A stretch of DNA of 41,847 nucleotides from the NCBI RefSeq assembly GCF_013415325.1, contig NZ_JACBYE010000039.1:1-41847 (forward strand). Direction: 5' to 3'. Within the stretch, counting starts at the first letter, position 1, and each line of letters opens with the position of its first letter. Source of the stretch: Sanguibacter inulinus. Lineage in GTDB: Bacteria; Actinomycetota; Actinomycetes; Actinomycetales; Cellulomonadaceae. Under the pieces are notes generated by a model. It made no database searches. It was not told where the DNA came from and worked only from the letters and a program-made list of their open reading frames with translations. This document shows, piece after piece, positions 24,266 through 31,198 of the stretch. Both the position numbers and the translations under genes were made by a program.

Positions 24266-24682
24266 TCACCCGACGGCGTCGAGGTACACCGCCGTCGTCG
24301 TGTCGTTCGTGCGCATGGAGCTGACCGCGCGCAGGTGCGCCCGAGCGGTGCTGGCGGCCTCTTCGAGCCGCTGCGTGAGCTCCAGCTGACGGTCGAGGAT
24401 CGTCACGGCGCGGTCCGCGAGACCGGCCGGGATCGGTCCGAGCCCGGCTGGCGGCGTCCAGGAGAGGTCGGGCAGCACGTCCGAGTCGTCGATCAAGAAC
24501 CCCGGGGCGACAAGAGCCTCTGCCTGGTCCATCGACCTGTCGAGCTCGTCGAGCGCGGCCTCCCACGCGGACCGCACGGGGGCCGGAGCCTCCGGCGGCG
24601 TGGAGACAGTCTCTGGTGCGGACACCAGCACAGGCACGAGAGCCTGCTCGGTCCGGTCGGCCGTGAGAGCCTCAGCCGACAC
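24266..24682 (-). CDS. FliT-like small protein downstream of fliS (138 aa)
   Basis: The GTG at 24682 overlaps the end of fliS by 11 bases and gives 138 residues. Two helical, charged segments are visible (AWEAALDELDRSMDQAEALV and ILDRQLELTQRLEEAASTARA), separated by a Pro-rich stretch (DLSWTPPAGLGPIPAGL). Size, helix content and the fliD-fliS-X order fit a FliT-type chaperone for the filament cap. I see no decisive motif, so the name is positional. The first 35 residues look disordered. Confidence 0.6.
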   Translation of the reverse strand: MSAEALTADRTEQALVPVLVSAPETVSTPPEAPAPVRSAWEAALDELDRSMDQAEALVAPGFLIDDSDVLPDLSWTPPAGLGPIPAGLADRAVTILDRQLELTQRLEEAASTARAHLRAVSSMRTNDTTTAVYLDAVG

Positions 24683-25133
24683 CGAGCACTCCCCCGGTCT
24701 GCTGCGGTGCACCGACCGTGGCCAGCTCGCCGGTCCGGCGCGTCGCGCCGCCGAGCTCGGCGGCGGCCTCGTGCCAGGCGGCCCGGAGCGGCTCGACGAC
24801 GGCCCGGCACTGCTGCGTGCGGTCGGCGTCGTGGGTGATGTTGGCCTGCACGAGCTCACCCATGAGGTGGGTGTACAGGGACTGCAGCGCCGGGCCGCCG
24901 GACCACGCCTCGACGTCGAGGGTGACCATCAGCTCGGCCAGGATGTCCTGCGCGTGCAGGAGCTGGACGTTCGCCTCGGCGGCGTCGCCCGCTCGCTGCG
25001 CCTTCTCGGCCCTGTCGAGGTCGAGGACCATGCGGTCGTACAGCATGGTCAGGAGGCGAGCAGGGGTGGCGCTGAGGACGGCATCGCTGAGGAACCGTGC
25101 GCGCTGTGCTTCGGAGCTCATCATGTTGCTCAT
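24672..25133 (-). CDS. fliS: Flagellin export chaperone FliS
   Basis: FliS binds the C-terminus of flagellin and keeps it unfolded for export. Family features: VLSATPARLLTMLYDRMVLDLDRA near the N-terminus, LHAQDILAELMVTLDVEAWSGG in the middle, and LQSLYTHLMGELVQANITHD. The C-terminal 25 residues are an Ala/Gly/Thr tail. The ATG has GAGGA five bases upstream. The 110-base gap to fliD holds no gene I can support. Confidence 0.95.
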   Translation of the reverse strand: MSNMMSSEAQRARFLSDAVLSATPARLLTMLYDRMVLDLDRAEKAQRAGDAAEANVQLLHAQDILAELMVTLDVEAWSGGPALQSLYTHLMGELVQANITHDADRTQQCRAVVEPLRAAWHEAAAELGGATRRTGELATVGAPQQTGGVLGVG

Positions 25134-25244
25134 GTGGTCCTCATCGGCAGCAGACCGGGCGGTGTGAGAGAAGCGGGAGACCGAAGATCGACTCCTCGTC
25201 GGGAGACCAGCCCGGGGCCGGACCGACAGAGCCGGCTGGGGGGG

Positions 25245-26627
25245 TCAGTTCCAGGTGGGCAGCGACGAGACCTGGCCGGCGAGCCAGCTCGACTGCGACT
25301 GGAGACCGCTGAGCGTCACCTCGAGCGAGGCGTAGGTCCGCTCGAGCCCGGACCTGCGGGTGGCCAGACGACGGTCCCAGTCGCTCACCTGCTCGGTGAG
25401 GTTCTTGGTGAACGACTCCTGGCTCTTGATCTTCTGCGTGAGGCTGCCGTCGATAGGGCTCGAGATCTTGGTCGCCGTCTCGGCCACCCGCTCGGCGAGC
25501 CCGGAGACGACCTTCTGGACCTTGGCCGGGTCGCTGGCGAGCGCTGCCGCGAACTTCTCGGGCTCGAAGGTGAAGGCACCGTCCTTGCCGAGGACGATCC
25601 CGACCTCCGAGGGCGAGATGCCGTCCACGGGGTAGGCGAGGGCCGAGGTGAGGGACTGCTGGATCCCGCGGGTCGCGCTGTCGCCCGAGAGCACACCTCC
25701 GGCGATGACCGTCCGGCCGTCGGCCGAGGTCGTCGTCGTGGTCGCGGTCCGCGAGGTGATCTCGGAGAGCACGACGCCCATCGAGCCGACGAGGTCGGAG
25801 GCGAGCTTGGTGAGGGCCGCGTCGTTGCGCGTGGTGGTCACGGTGACGGGTGCGGTCTCGAGGGCAGAGACCGTGAAGCTCACGCCGGTCAGCACGTCGC
25901 TGAAGGTGTTGCTCGCCGAGGTGACGGTCTGCCCGTCCCAGAGGCTGATGGCCGCGTCGGCCGAGGCCACCAGGGCTGCCGACCTCGAGACGACGAGGTC
26001 CGAGGCACCGGCTGCGAGGTCGTCCTTGGTGACGGTCCCGCGGTGGATGTCGAAGGCTGCGTCGTCTCCGGTCGCCTTGCCGGTGATCTGCAGGCGCGAC
26101 TCGGTCGGGGAGACCTTGACGACGCTCGCCGTGATGCCGGTCCCTGCGGTGTTGAGCTTGGTGGCCAGCCCGGCCAGGTCTGTCACGCCGGCGAGGTCGA
26201 CGGCGACCAGGGTCGGCTTGTCGGCGGGACCGGAGACGATCGTCAAGGAGTCGGGGACGCCGCCGGGGAAGTAGGAGTCGAGGTCGGTGACGTTGCCGCT
26301 CACCGAGGTCTGGGCCTTGGCCAGGCGGTCGACCGTGAAGCTCAGGGTCGAGGGCTGCGAGCCGGCGCTCGTGGTGACCTTGACGCTCGGCGCTGTCGAG
26401 ACGGCCGACGTGGCCTGCCAGGACGCGGGCTTCGCGGCGGTCTTGGCGACGTCGGTCAGCGACGCGACGCGGGTGTTGAGGCCCTGCAGCGCGGTGATGA
26501 AGGTCTGCGTGGTCGAGACCTTCTGCTTGAGCATGGTCTGAGGCATCGCCTCGACCTGCATCAGCTGGTTGATGAGGTCGCTCGTCTTGAGACCGCTGAT
26601 CATTCCGTCGATACCCAGGCTGACCAT
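25245..26627 (-). CDS. fliD: Filament cap protein FliD
   Basis: FliD (HAP2) forms the filament cap that folds incoming flagellin. The N-terminal domain reads LGIDGMISGLKTSDLINQLMQVEA, then TFITALQGLNTRVASL. The C-terminal coiled-coil part is ISSPIDGSLTQKIKSQESFT, then DRRLATRRSGLERTYASLEV. The length of 460 residues is typical. A GAGGAG ribosome binding site is seven bases from the ATG. No CTCA-N16-CCGAT promoter lies directly upstream, so it may depend on read-through from the flagellin gene past a strong hairpin. Confidence 0.95.
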   Translation of the reverse strand: MVSLGIDGMISGLKTSDLINQLMQVEAMPQTMLKQKVSTTQTFITALQGLNTRVASLTDVAKTAAKPASWQATSAVSTAPSVKVTTSAGSQPSTLSFTVDRLAKAQTSVSGNVTDLDSYFPGGVPDSLTIVSGPADKPTLVAVDLAGVTDLAGLATKLNTAGTGITASVVKVSPTESRLQITGKATGDDAAFDIHRGTVTKDDLAAGASDLVVSRSAALVASADAAISLWDGQTVTSASNTFSDVLTGVSFTVSALETAPVTVTTTRNDAALTKLASDLVGSMGVVLSEITSRTATTTTTSADGRTVIAGGVLSGDSATRGIQQSLTSALAYPVDGISPSEVGIVLGKDGAFTFEPEKFAAALASDPAKVQKVVSGLAERVAETATKISSPIDGSLTQKIKSQESFTKNLTEQVSDWDRRLATRRSGLERTYASLEVTLSGLQSQSSWLAGQVSSLPTWN

Positions 26628-26691
26628 TCGACGCTCCTCGTTCGGTGTGGCGGTGCGGTGCCCGCCAGGCGGCGCGCGGGTTCGTCACAGA

Positions 26692-26730
26692 CCGACGGCG
26701 GTGAGGGACGGTGTCCCTCACCGCCGTCGG
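26692..26730 (-). terminator. Very strong hairpin between flagellin and fliD
   Basis: An 18-bp perfect stem (starting CCGACGGCGGTGAGGGAC) closes on a 3-base loop, 65 bases past the flagellin stop. It is the longest perfect hairpin in the window. No T-run follows. It could be a terminator, a partial attenuator or an mRNA 3'-end stabiliser that makes flagellin much more abundant than FliD. Confidence 0.7.
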
Positions 26731-26794
26731 ATCTGCGGTACTGCGGTGGTGCTGTGCTGCTGTCGTGCGGTGGTGCTCGGTCAGTCAGACCGGA

Positions 26795-27967
26795 TCAACG
26801 CAGGAGCGAGAGGACGCCCTGGGGGATCTGGTTGGCCTGCGCGAGCATCGACGTGCCAGCCTGCGAGAGGATCTGGGCACGGGTGAAGCTGACCATCTCG
26901 GACGCCATGTCGGTGTCGCGGATGCGGCTCTCCGAGGCGGAGAGGTTCTCGACGGAGACGTTGATGTTCTTGACCGTGTGCTCGAAGCGGTTCTGCAGTG
27001 CACCGAGGTTGGCGCGAGCCGTCGAGACGGACGAGATCTTCTCGTCGATCTTCGTGATGGACGCCTGAGCAGCGGCGGCGGACGAGAAGTCCAGACCCTG
27101 CTGCGTGTTGGCGACCTGGTTGCCGGCGGCGAGGCCAGCACCCGGGGCGGTCACGTCGACGTCGCCGCCGTTGAGCGCCTTGACCGAGATGCCGGTCGCA
27201 GCACCGTTCGCGTCCTTGATCACGTCGACGCTGAAGTTCGCGTTGAAGTTCGCGTCAGCGGAGAGCGCGTCGGCGAGACCCTGGACCGAGGTCGGAGCAG
27301 TCGCGAGGGTGACCGCGATGTCCGAGGTGACGCCCGAGCCGTTGTCCACCGAGAAGGTGTACGCGGAGGCGGTGAGCGCAGCGGTCGAGACCGTGAACTC
27401 GGTGCCGCCGACGGCGAGCGATCCGGTGCTGAGGTCCGAGGCGATCGCCTTGATGTTGGCGCCCGACAGGTCCACCGTGATCTGGCTGTTGGCGTCGCCG
27501 TCAGCACCGACCTGGAACTGGAGCTTGCCCGAGCCGCCACCGGCGGTGCCGTCGAGGAGGTTCGTGCCGTTGAAGTTGGTGGACTTCGAGATGCGGTCGA
27601 GCTCCGACACGAGCTGGGTGGCCTCGGTGTCGATGTTCTTGCGAGCCTCGGCGTTGTTGGAGTCGTTACCAGCCTGGACGGCGAGGTCACGGACACGCTG
27701 GAGGATGGCGTGCGTCTCGGTGAGTGCACCTTCAGCGGTCTGCACGACGGAGATGCCGTCCTGAGCGTTACGAGCAGCGACCTTGAGGCCACCGACCTGC
27801 GAGCGCAGGCCCTCGGAGATCGCCAGACCGGCAGCGTCGTCAGCAGCGCGGTTGATGCGGAAGCCGGAGGAGAGCTTCTCCAGCGACTTGCTCAGGTCGT
27901 TCTGCGTGTTCGAGAGGTTGCGGTAGGAGTTGACTGCCGCGATGTTCTGGTTGATCGAGAGACCCAT
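26795..27967 (-). CDS. fliC: Flagellin
   Basis: Flagellin is the filament subunit. The N-terminal D0/D1 domain is canonical (MGLSINQNIAAVNSYRNLSN, then LEKLSSGFRINRAADDAAGL and NAQDGISVVQTAEGAL), and so is the C-terminal one (ARANLGALQNRFEHTVKNIN, then SRIRDTDMASEMVSFTRAQI and MLAQANQIPQGVLSLL). The central 150 residues are the variable, Ser/Thr/Ala-rich surface domain and a likely target for glycosylation. The ATG at 27967 follows GGAAGAAG. A leader of about 55 bases carries two CsrA-type sites. Only one flagellin gene is present in the window. Confidence 0.97.
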   Translation of the reverse strand: MGLSINQNIAAVNSYRNLSNTQNDLSKSLEKLSSGFRINRAADDAAGLAISEGLRSQVGGLKVAARNAQDGISVVQTAEGALTETHAILQRVRDLAVQAGNDSNNAEARKNIDTEATQLVSELDRISKSTNFNGTNLLDGTAGGGSGKLQFQVGADGDANSQITVDLSGANIKAIASDLSTGSLAVGGTEFTVSTAALTASAYTFSVDNGSGVTSDIAVTLATAPTSVQGLADALSADANFNANFSVDVIKDANGAATGISVKALNGGDVDVTAPGAGLAAGNQVANTQQGLDFSSAAAAQASITKIDEKISSVSTARANLGALQNRFEHTVKNINVSVENLSASESRIRDTDMASEMVSFTRAQILSQAGTSMLAQANQIPQGVLSLLR

Positions 27968-27978
27968 GATGTTCTTCT

Positions 27979-28017
27979 TCCGTGAGTGGGGCCGAGATGC
28001 GGCGCCCATCCGTGGGC
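27979..28017 (-). promoter_or_regulatory. Putative CsrA-binding sites in the flagellin leader
   Basis: Two ACGGA motifs lie in the 55-base leader. The upstream one is presented in the loop of a small hairpin (GCCC-ACGGAT-GGGC, 28017-28004). The downstream one (27983-27979) overlaps the purine-rich ribosome binding site of flagellin. CsrA recognises ANGGA, preferably in hairpin loops, and a pair with one site on the Shine-Dalgarno is the known layout at Bacillus hag. csrA and fliW are both in this window. Confidence 0.6.
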
Positions 28018-28028
28018 TGCCACCCGTC

Positions 28029-28056
28029 CTATCGGTACCCCCCAGGGGGGCATGAG
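28029..28056 (-). promoter_or_regulatory. FliA/sigma-28-type promoter of flagellin
   Basis: Minus-strand CTCA (28056-28053), a 16-base spacer, then ACCGATAG (28036-28029), the closest match in the window to the classical CCGATA -10. Upstream is an A-rich stretch (GAGAAAAT). Confidence 0.85.
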
Positions 28057-28086
28057 GATTTTCTCGAGAAGTTTTTCTCGGGTCTC

Positions 28087-29754
28087 TCAGGCGAGCGAGA
28101 CGAGGCCCGGGGCGACGATCTCGAGGTGCGAGGCGAGCTCCGCCTCGTGCTCCGGGGAGACGTCGGCGAGGGCCGCCTCGAGACCGGGTACGGCGCGCTC
28201 GTCGGAGTACACGTCGACGGCGATCGCCGCGGCGACAGCCCGCTGGCGGGGGTCCTGCGCCTCGTCCCGGCTCAGGGCGACGAGCGGGCAGCGCTCGGCG
28301 AGCCCGTGCGTGCGCAGCCGGACCGACCAGGCGACGGCCTCTTCGATGCTCAGCGCCGGCGCGAGCGCCGCACCGCACAGCAGGACGGAGACGTCCCCGG
28401 GTCGCGCAGCGTCCATCGCCTCGAGGAAGAGGCGCGCCGGGCGGCTCCCGTCGGAGACGGTCTGGAGCGCCAGGTCACCCCAGAGCGGGCCGTCGACCAC
28501 GGCGAGCAGGTCGGCGAGCGGACGGTCGGCGTCCCGGAACACCCCGACCAGCCGGGCAGGTGCGACCGACGGGAGTCCAGCAGCCGCAGCCCGGACGGCG
28601 ACCTCGGCCGCGTCGGCGGCGCGGCCGGCGGACAGCAGCGCCCACACCTCGACGGGGGCGAGCTCGGTCTTGCGGAACGGGACCTGCTGGTCGTCGACGG
28701 CGTGGGCGGGGATGAGGTCGAGCGTCTCGAGGGTGCGCGCGGCGTCCTGGCGGAGTGCCAGCACGTAGGCCTTGCGGGCGAGCGGACGGGCGGGGAGCGT
28801 GTCGAGGGCGAGCCACGCGTCGAGCAGCTCGTCGACCACCTCGTCTTGGCCGAGGGCGAGGGCCAGCTCGACGAGTGCGGGGACGAGGGCGACCGCCGCG
28901 TCGCGGGCCAGCAGCCCGCTGCCGAGCACGCGCCGTCCGAGCTCGAGACCTTCGGCGGTGTCACCGTGCAGGCCGAGAGACCTGGAGAGGTTGGCCTCGA
29001 GGACCGCGACCTGCGGTGCCGGGAGACCGTCCCGGCGCGCCGCGGCGACGTCGAGCCGGGCGAGGTCGAGGTTCCGGCGGGCCTTGCTGCGGTCGGCCAT
29101 CCGCTCGGTGAGGTAGCCGCTGTGCGCGAGCCGCGCCGTCGGGACGGGGGTCGCCGCGCGCAGGTCGGCGCCGGGGCGCGCGGCGACCATCTGCTCGTGC
29201 AGCCTGCCCGACCACGTGAAGGCACCGCGGAGGTAGAGCCGCACCGACGCCATGCTCTTGGTGACTGTCGCCTCTCCGACGCCGCCGCCCGCGACGTTGT
29301 CGACGAGCACGAGGTGGCAGCCGACGGTGGGGTCGAGGGCCGCGCGCACTGTCGCGGGGTCGCCCGAGAACACCTCGTCGGCGTCGACGGTGAGGACCCA
29401 GTCGCCTGTGGCGTGCTCGACCGCCCTGTTCCGGGCCGCCCCGAAGTCGTCGTCCCAGTACCCCTCGACGACGGTGCTCGCCCATGCCGAGGCGATCTCA
29501 CGCGTGCGGTCTGTCGAGCCCGTGTCGTAGACGACGATCTCGTCGACCCAGCCGAGGGCGGCGAGGGAGGCCTCGAGCACGTCTTCTTCGTCCTTGACGA
29601 TGAAGACTGCGGAGATCCGGCTCCCCGGGTGGCCCGTCGTGCTGTCGTGGCGAGCGGGCGAGGGGGACGCCGGCGCGGCTGGGGTGCGCGCCGCCCCGGA
29701 GGTGGACCGGAGCGGCGGCTGCGCTGGAGCGGTCTGGGTGTCGTCGTGCGGCAT
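28087..29754 (-). CDS. Family 2 glycosyltransferase with helical repeat C-terminus
   Basis: The N-terminal GT-A domain (about 45-250) starts RISAVFIVKDEEDVLEASLA and has the nucleotide-sugar motifs DTGSTD (77-82) and DAD (124-126), plus DDDFGAARNRAVEHATGDWV. The remaining 300 residues are Ala/Leu-rich helix pairs resembling TPR-type repeats (LGRRVLGSGLLARDAAVALV), as in GT2-TPR enzymes that glycosylate proteins. It sits directly upstream of flagellin and downstream of the flagellar sigma gene, so flagellin is the likely acceptor; this is inferred. The ATG at 29754 has CGGGAGCA seven bases upstream; a longer reading adds 20 residues. Confidence 0.85.
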   Translation of the reverse strand: MPHDDTQTAPAQPPLRSTSGAARTPAAPASPSPARHDSTTGHPGSRISAVFIVKDEEDVLEASLAALGWVDEIVVYDTGSTDRTREIASAWASTVVEGYWDDDFGAARNRAVEHATGDWVLTVDADEVFSGDPATVRAALDPTVGCHLVLVDNVAGGGVGEATVTKSMASVRLYLRGAFTWSGRLHEQMVAARPGADLRAATPVPTARLAHSGYLTERMADRSKARRNLDLARLDVAAARRDGLPAPQVAVLEANLSRSLGLHGDTAEGLELGRRVLGSGLLARDAAVALVPALVELALALGQDEVVDELLDAWLALDTLPARPLARKAYVLALRQDAARTLETLDLIPAHAVDDQQVPFRKTELAPVEVWALLSAGRAADAAEVAVRAAAAGLPSVAPARLVGVFRDADRPLADLLAVVDGPLWGDLALQTVSDGSRPARLFLEAMDAARPGDVSVLLCGAALAPALSIEEAVAWSVRLRTHGLAERCPLVALSRDEAQDPRQRAVAAAIAVDVYSDERAVPGLEAALADVSPEHEAELASHLEIVAPGLVSLA

Positions 29755-29885
29755 GGGTGCTCCCGAGATGGTCGTGTGCCATCCCATCGGCACCGACCCC
29801 GCAGGCATGAGCACGACCCGGGGTCCTGTGCCTGCCGAGACTCTGTCCCTGACGGAGCCCTGCGCCTGCTGCTCGGGCGAGCCGG

Positions 29886-30797
29886 TCAGCCGACGGCGAC
29901 GAGCGGGAGGTGCGGGGCCGGGAACCCGGCCGCTCCCTGGGGCACGCGGGGCGTCTCGCCCGTGGCGGTGCCGACAGCGCTGACGCCGGCCGCGACGGCG
30001 GTCGAGGCGTGCAGGCTGGCGCGCTCGGCGATCGCCGCGAAATAGCTCTCGCGGCGACGCTGTGCGACACCGTCGGGGGCAGCGGCGGCGGGGACCTGCG
30101 CGGGGTCGAGGTGCGTGTTGAGCCCGTCGCGCAGCAGCACCATGGCCTCGGCGCGGAGCTGGCTGACACGGGACTGGGTGACGCCCATGTCCTTGGCGAT
30201 GTCCGTGACCGTGCGGTCGTGGAAGAACACCTGCTCGACGACAGTGCGCAGACGCTCGGGGAGCGTGGCGACAGCGGCGTGGAGGTAGGTGAGGCGCTCG
30301 TCGAGGATGACCGACTCCTCGGGTCCGACCTCACGGGCGGGGAGGACCTCGGCGAGTGCGCCGTCGTAGCCCTCGAGGCTGAGGACGCGGGTGGCGGCCG
30401 CCTCGCGGGCGGTGTCCACCTCGGAGACGTCGACACCGAGGGCGAGGGCGATCTCGTCGCGGGTCGGCGCGCGGCCGAGGTCTGCGGTGAGCTCGTCGGC
30501 GACGGTGGTGAGCTTGCGGGCGCGCTGGCGGGCGCCGCGGCTGACCCAGTCCATCGAGCGGAGCTCGTCGACCATCGCGCCCTTGATGCGGATCGCGGCG
30601 TACCTGTTGAAGGGCACCCCGGTCGTCGCGTCGTAGGCTCGGGCGGCCTGGACCAGAGCGAGCGCTCCGGCGGACGCCAGGTCGTCTCGCGACACATGGC
30701 TGGGGACACGCATGAGCATCTCGCTCACGTGGTACCCGACCAGCGGGAGATTCTCGGTGACCAGACGTGCCTGGTCGGCGTCCATGGGGTGCGGCAT
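29886..30797 (-). CDS. fliA: FliA/WhiG-family flagellar RNA polymerase sigma factor
   Basis: This sigma factor should direct the CTCA-N16-CCGAT promoters of the window. Region 2 is clear: LVTENLPLVGYHVSEMLMRV, RDDLASAGALALVQAARAYD, FNRYAAIRIKGAMVDELRSM and DWVSRGARQRARKL. Region 3 is ELTADLGRAPTRDEIALALG. Region 4 is ATLPERLRTVVEQVFFHDRT, then VTDIAKDMGVTQSRVSQLRAEAM. About 70 residues follow region 4, an extension beyond the usual C-terminus. The start is taken as ATG 30797; no good ribosome binding site is seen, and ATG 30785 is possible. Its own promoter is not of the CTCA type. Confidence 0.93.
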   Translation of the reverse strand: MPHPMDADQARLVTENLPLVGYHVSEMLMRVPSHVSRDDLASAGALALVQAARAYDATTGVPFNRYAAIRIKGAMVDELRSMDWVSRGARQRARKLTTVADELTADLGRAPTRDEIALALGVDVSEVDTAREAAATRVLSLEGYDGALAEVLPAREVGPEESVILDERLTYLHAAVATLPERLRTVVEQVFFHDRTVTDIAKDMGVTQSRVSQLRAEAMVLLRDGLNTHLDPAQVPAAAAPDGVAQRRRESYFAAIAERASLHASTAVAAGVSAVGTATGETPRVPQGAAGFPAPHLPLVAVG

Positions 30798-31007
30798 GGC
30801 ACAACCATGCGGTGCGCACTCAGGTTTCTTCAAGGCTTTGACAAACGTTTTCACCCAGTAACAACCACGTGACCTCCACAACAGCAATGGGGAGAACTAC
30901 CCATGGGGGTCCCCACCGCCCCACCTTGCGGGCTCGGCCGGGTCGTGGATCGGCCTCTGACCTGCACAGACACAGTCTCATCCTCGCCAGGAGCCCATGG
31001 GTACCCC

Positions 31008-31013
31008 TAGGCT
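31008..31013 (+). promoter_or_regulatory. Possible housekeeping -10 upstream of flgN
   Basis: TAGGCT, the same hexamer as before the 1366 gene, about 190 bases upstream of flgN. It could give flagellar-sigma-independent expression of flgN-flgK-flgL-fliW. No clear -35. Confidence 0.3.
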
Positions 31014-31019
31014 GAGAGG

Positions 31020-31094
31020 ATGCCGGAGGGTGAAATGACTCACCCTGCTGCTCACGACGAAAACCTCATGGTGCGGTGCGAGCGTCCGATGTGA
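31020..31094 (+). CDS. Doubtful 24-codon leaderless ORF
   Basis: An ATG lies six bases after TAGGCT, so a transcript from that -10 would begin on it. The frame runs 24 codons (MPEGEMTHPAAHDENL...) to a TGA at 31092-31094. Third positions are often A or T (GGT, GAA, ACT, CCT, GCT), unlike real genes here, and the frame covers the flgN promoter. It is probably not coding. Confidence 0.1.
   Translation: MPEGEMTHPAAHDENLMVRCERPM
31027..31046. promoter_or_regulatory. Inverted repeat AGGGTGA-N6-TCACCCT upstream of the flgN promoter
   Basis: Two perfect 7-base arms separated by six bases, ending 18 bases before the CTCA -35. It uses the same GGGTGA half-site as the flgB palindrome, with the arms in the opposite relative orientation. 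Function unknown; it may be an operator. Confidence 0.4.
31065..31092 (+). promoter_or_regulatory. FliA/sigma-28-type promoter of flgN-flgK-flgL-fliW
   Basis: CTCA (31065-31068), a 16-base spacer, then TCCGATGT (31085-31092), preceded by GAAAAC. It is the only member of the set on the plus strand. The leader to flgN is about 100 bases. Confidence 0.8.
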
Positions 31095-31198
31095 CCTCCA
31101 GAGCCGGACCACACCCACGGTCTCGGCCGCCGATCGGGCGCCCGCCACCGGCCGGAGACACCCACCGTTCATCGGATCGACGAAGGAGTACGAGCGCG

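Larger units (their letters stand above)
30798..31198. other. 401-base divergent intergenic region between the sigma gene and flgN
   Basis: This region holds the flgN promoter (31065-31092), a possible housekeeping -10 (TAGGCT, 31008-31013), an inverted repeat (31027-31046), a TTTTCACCC element facing the sigma gene (30848-30856), and two CCCATGGG palindromes (about 30901-30908 and 30993-31000). It is the richest regulatory stretch in the window. I find no convincing gene in it. Confidence 0.6.

Noticed and set aside
30900-31000. Two CCCATGGG palindromes as a defined operator pair
   Set aside because: Eight-base self-complementary GC-rich words are expected by chance, and the flanks are not alike; mentioned only as part of the intergenic description.
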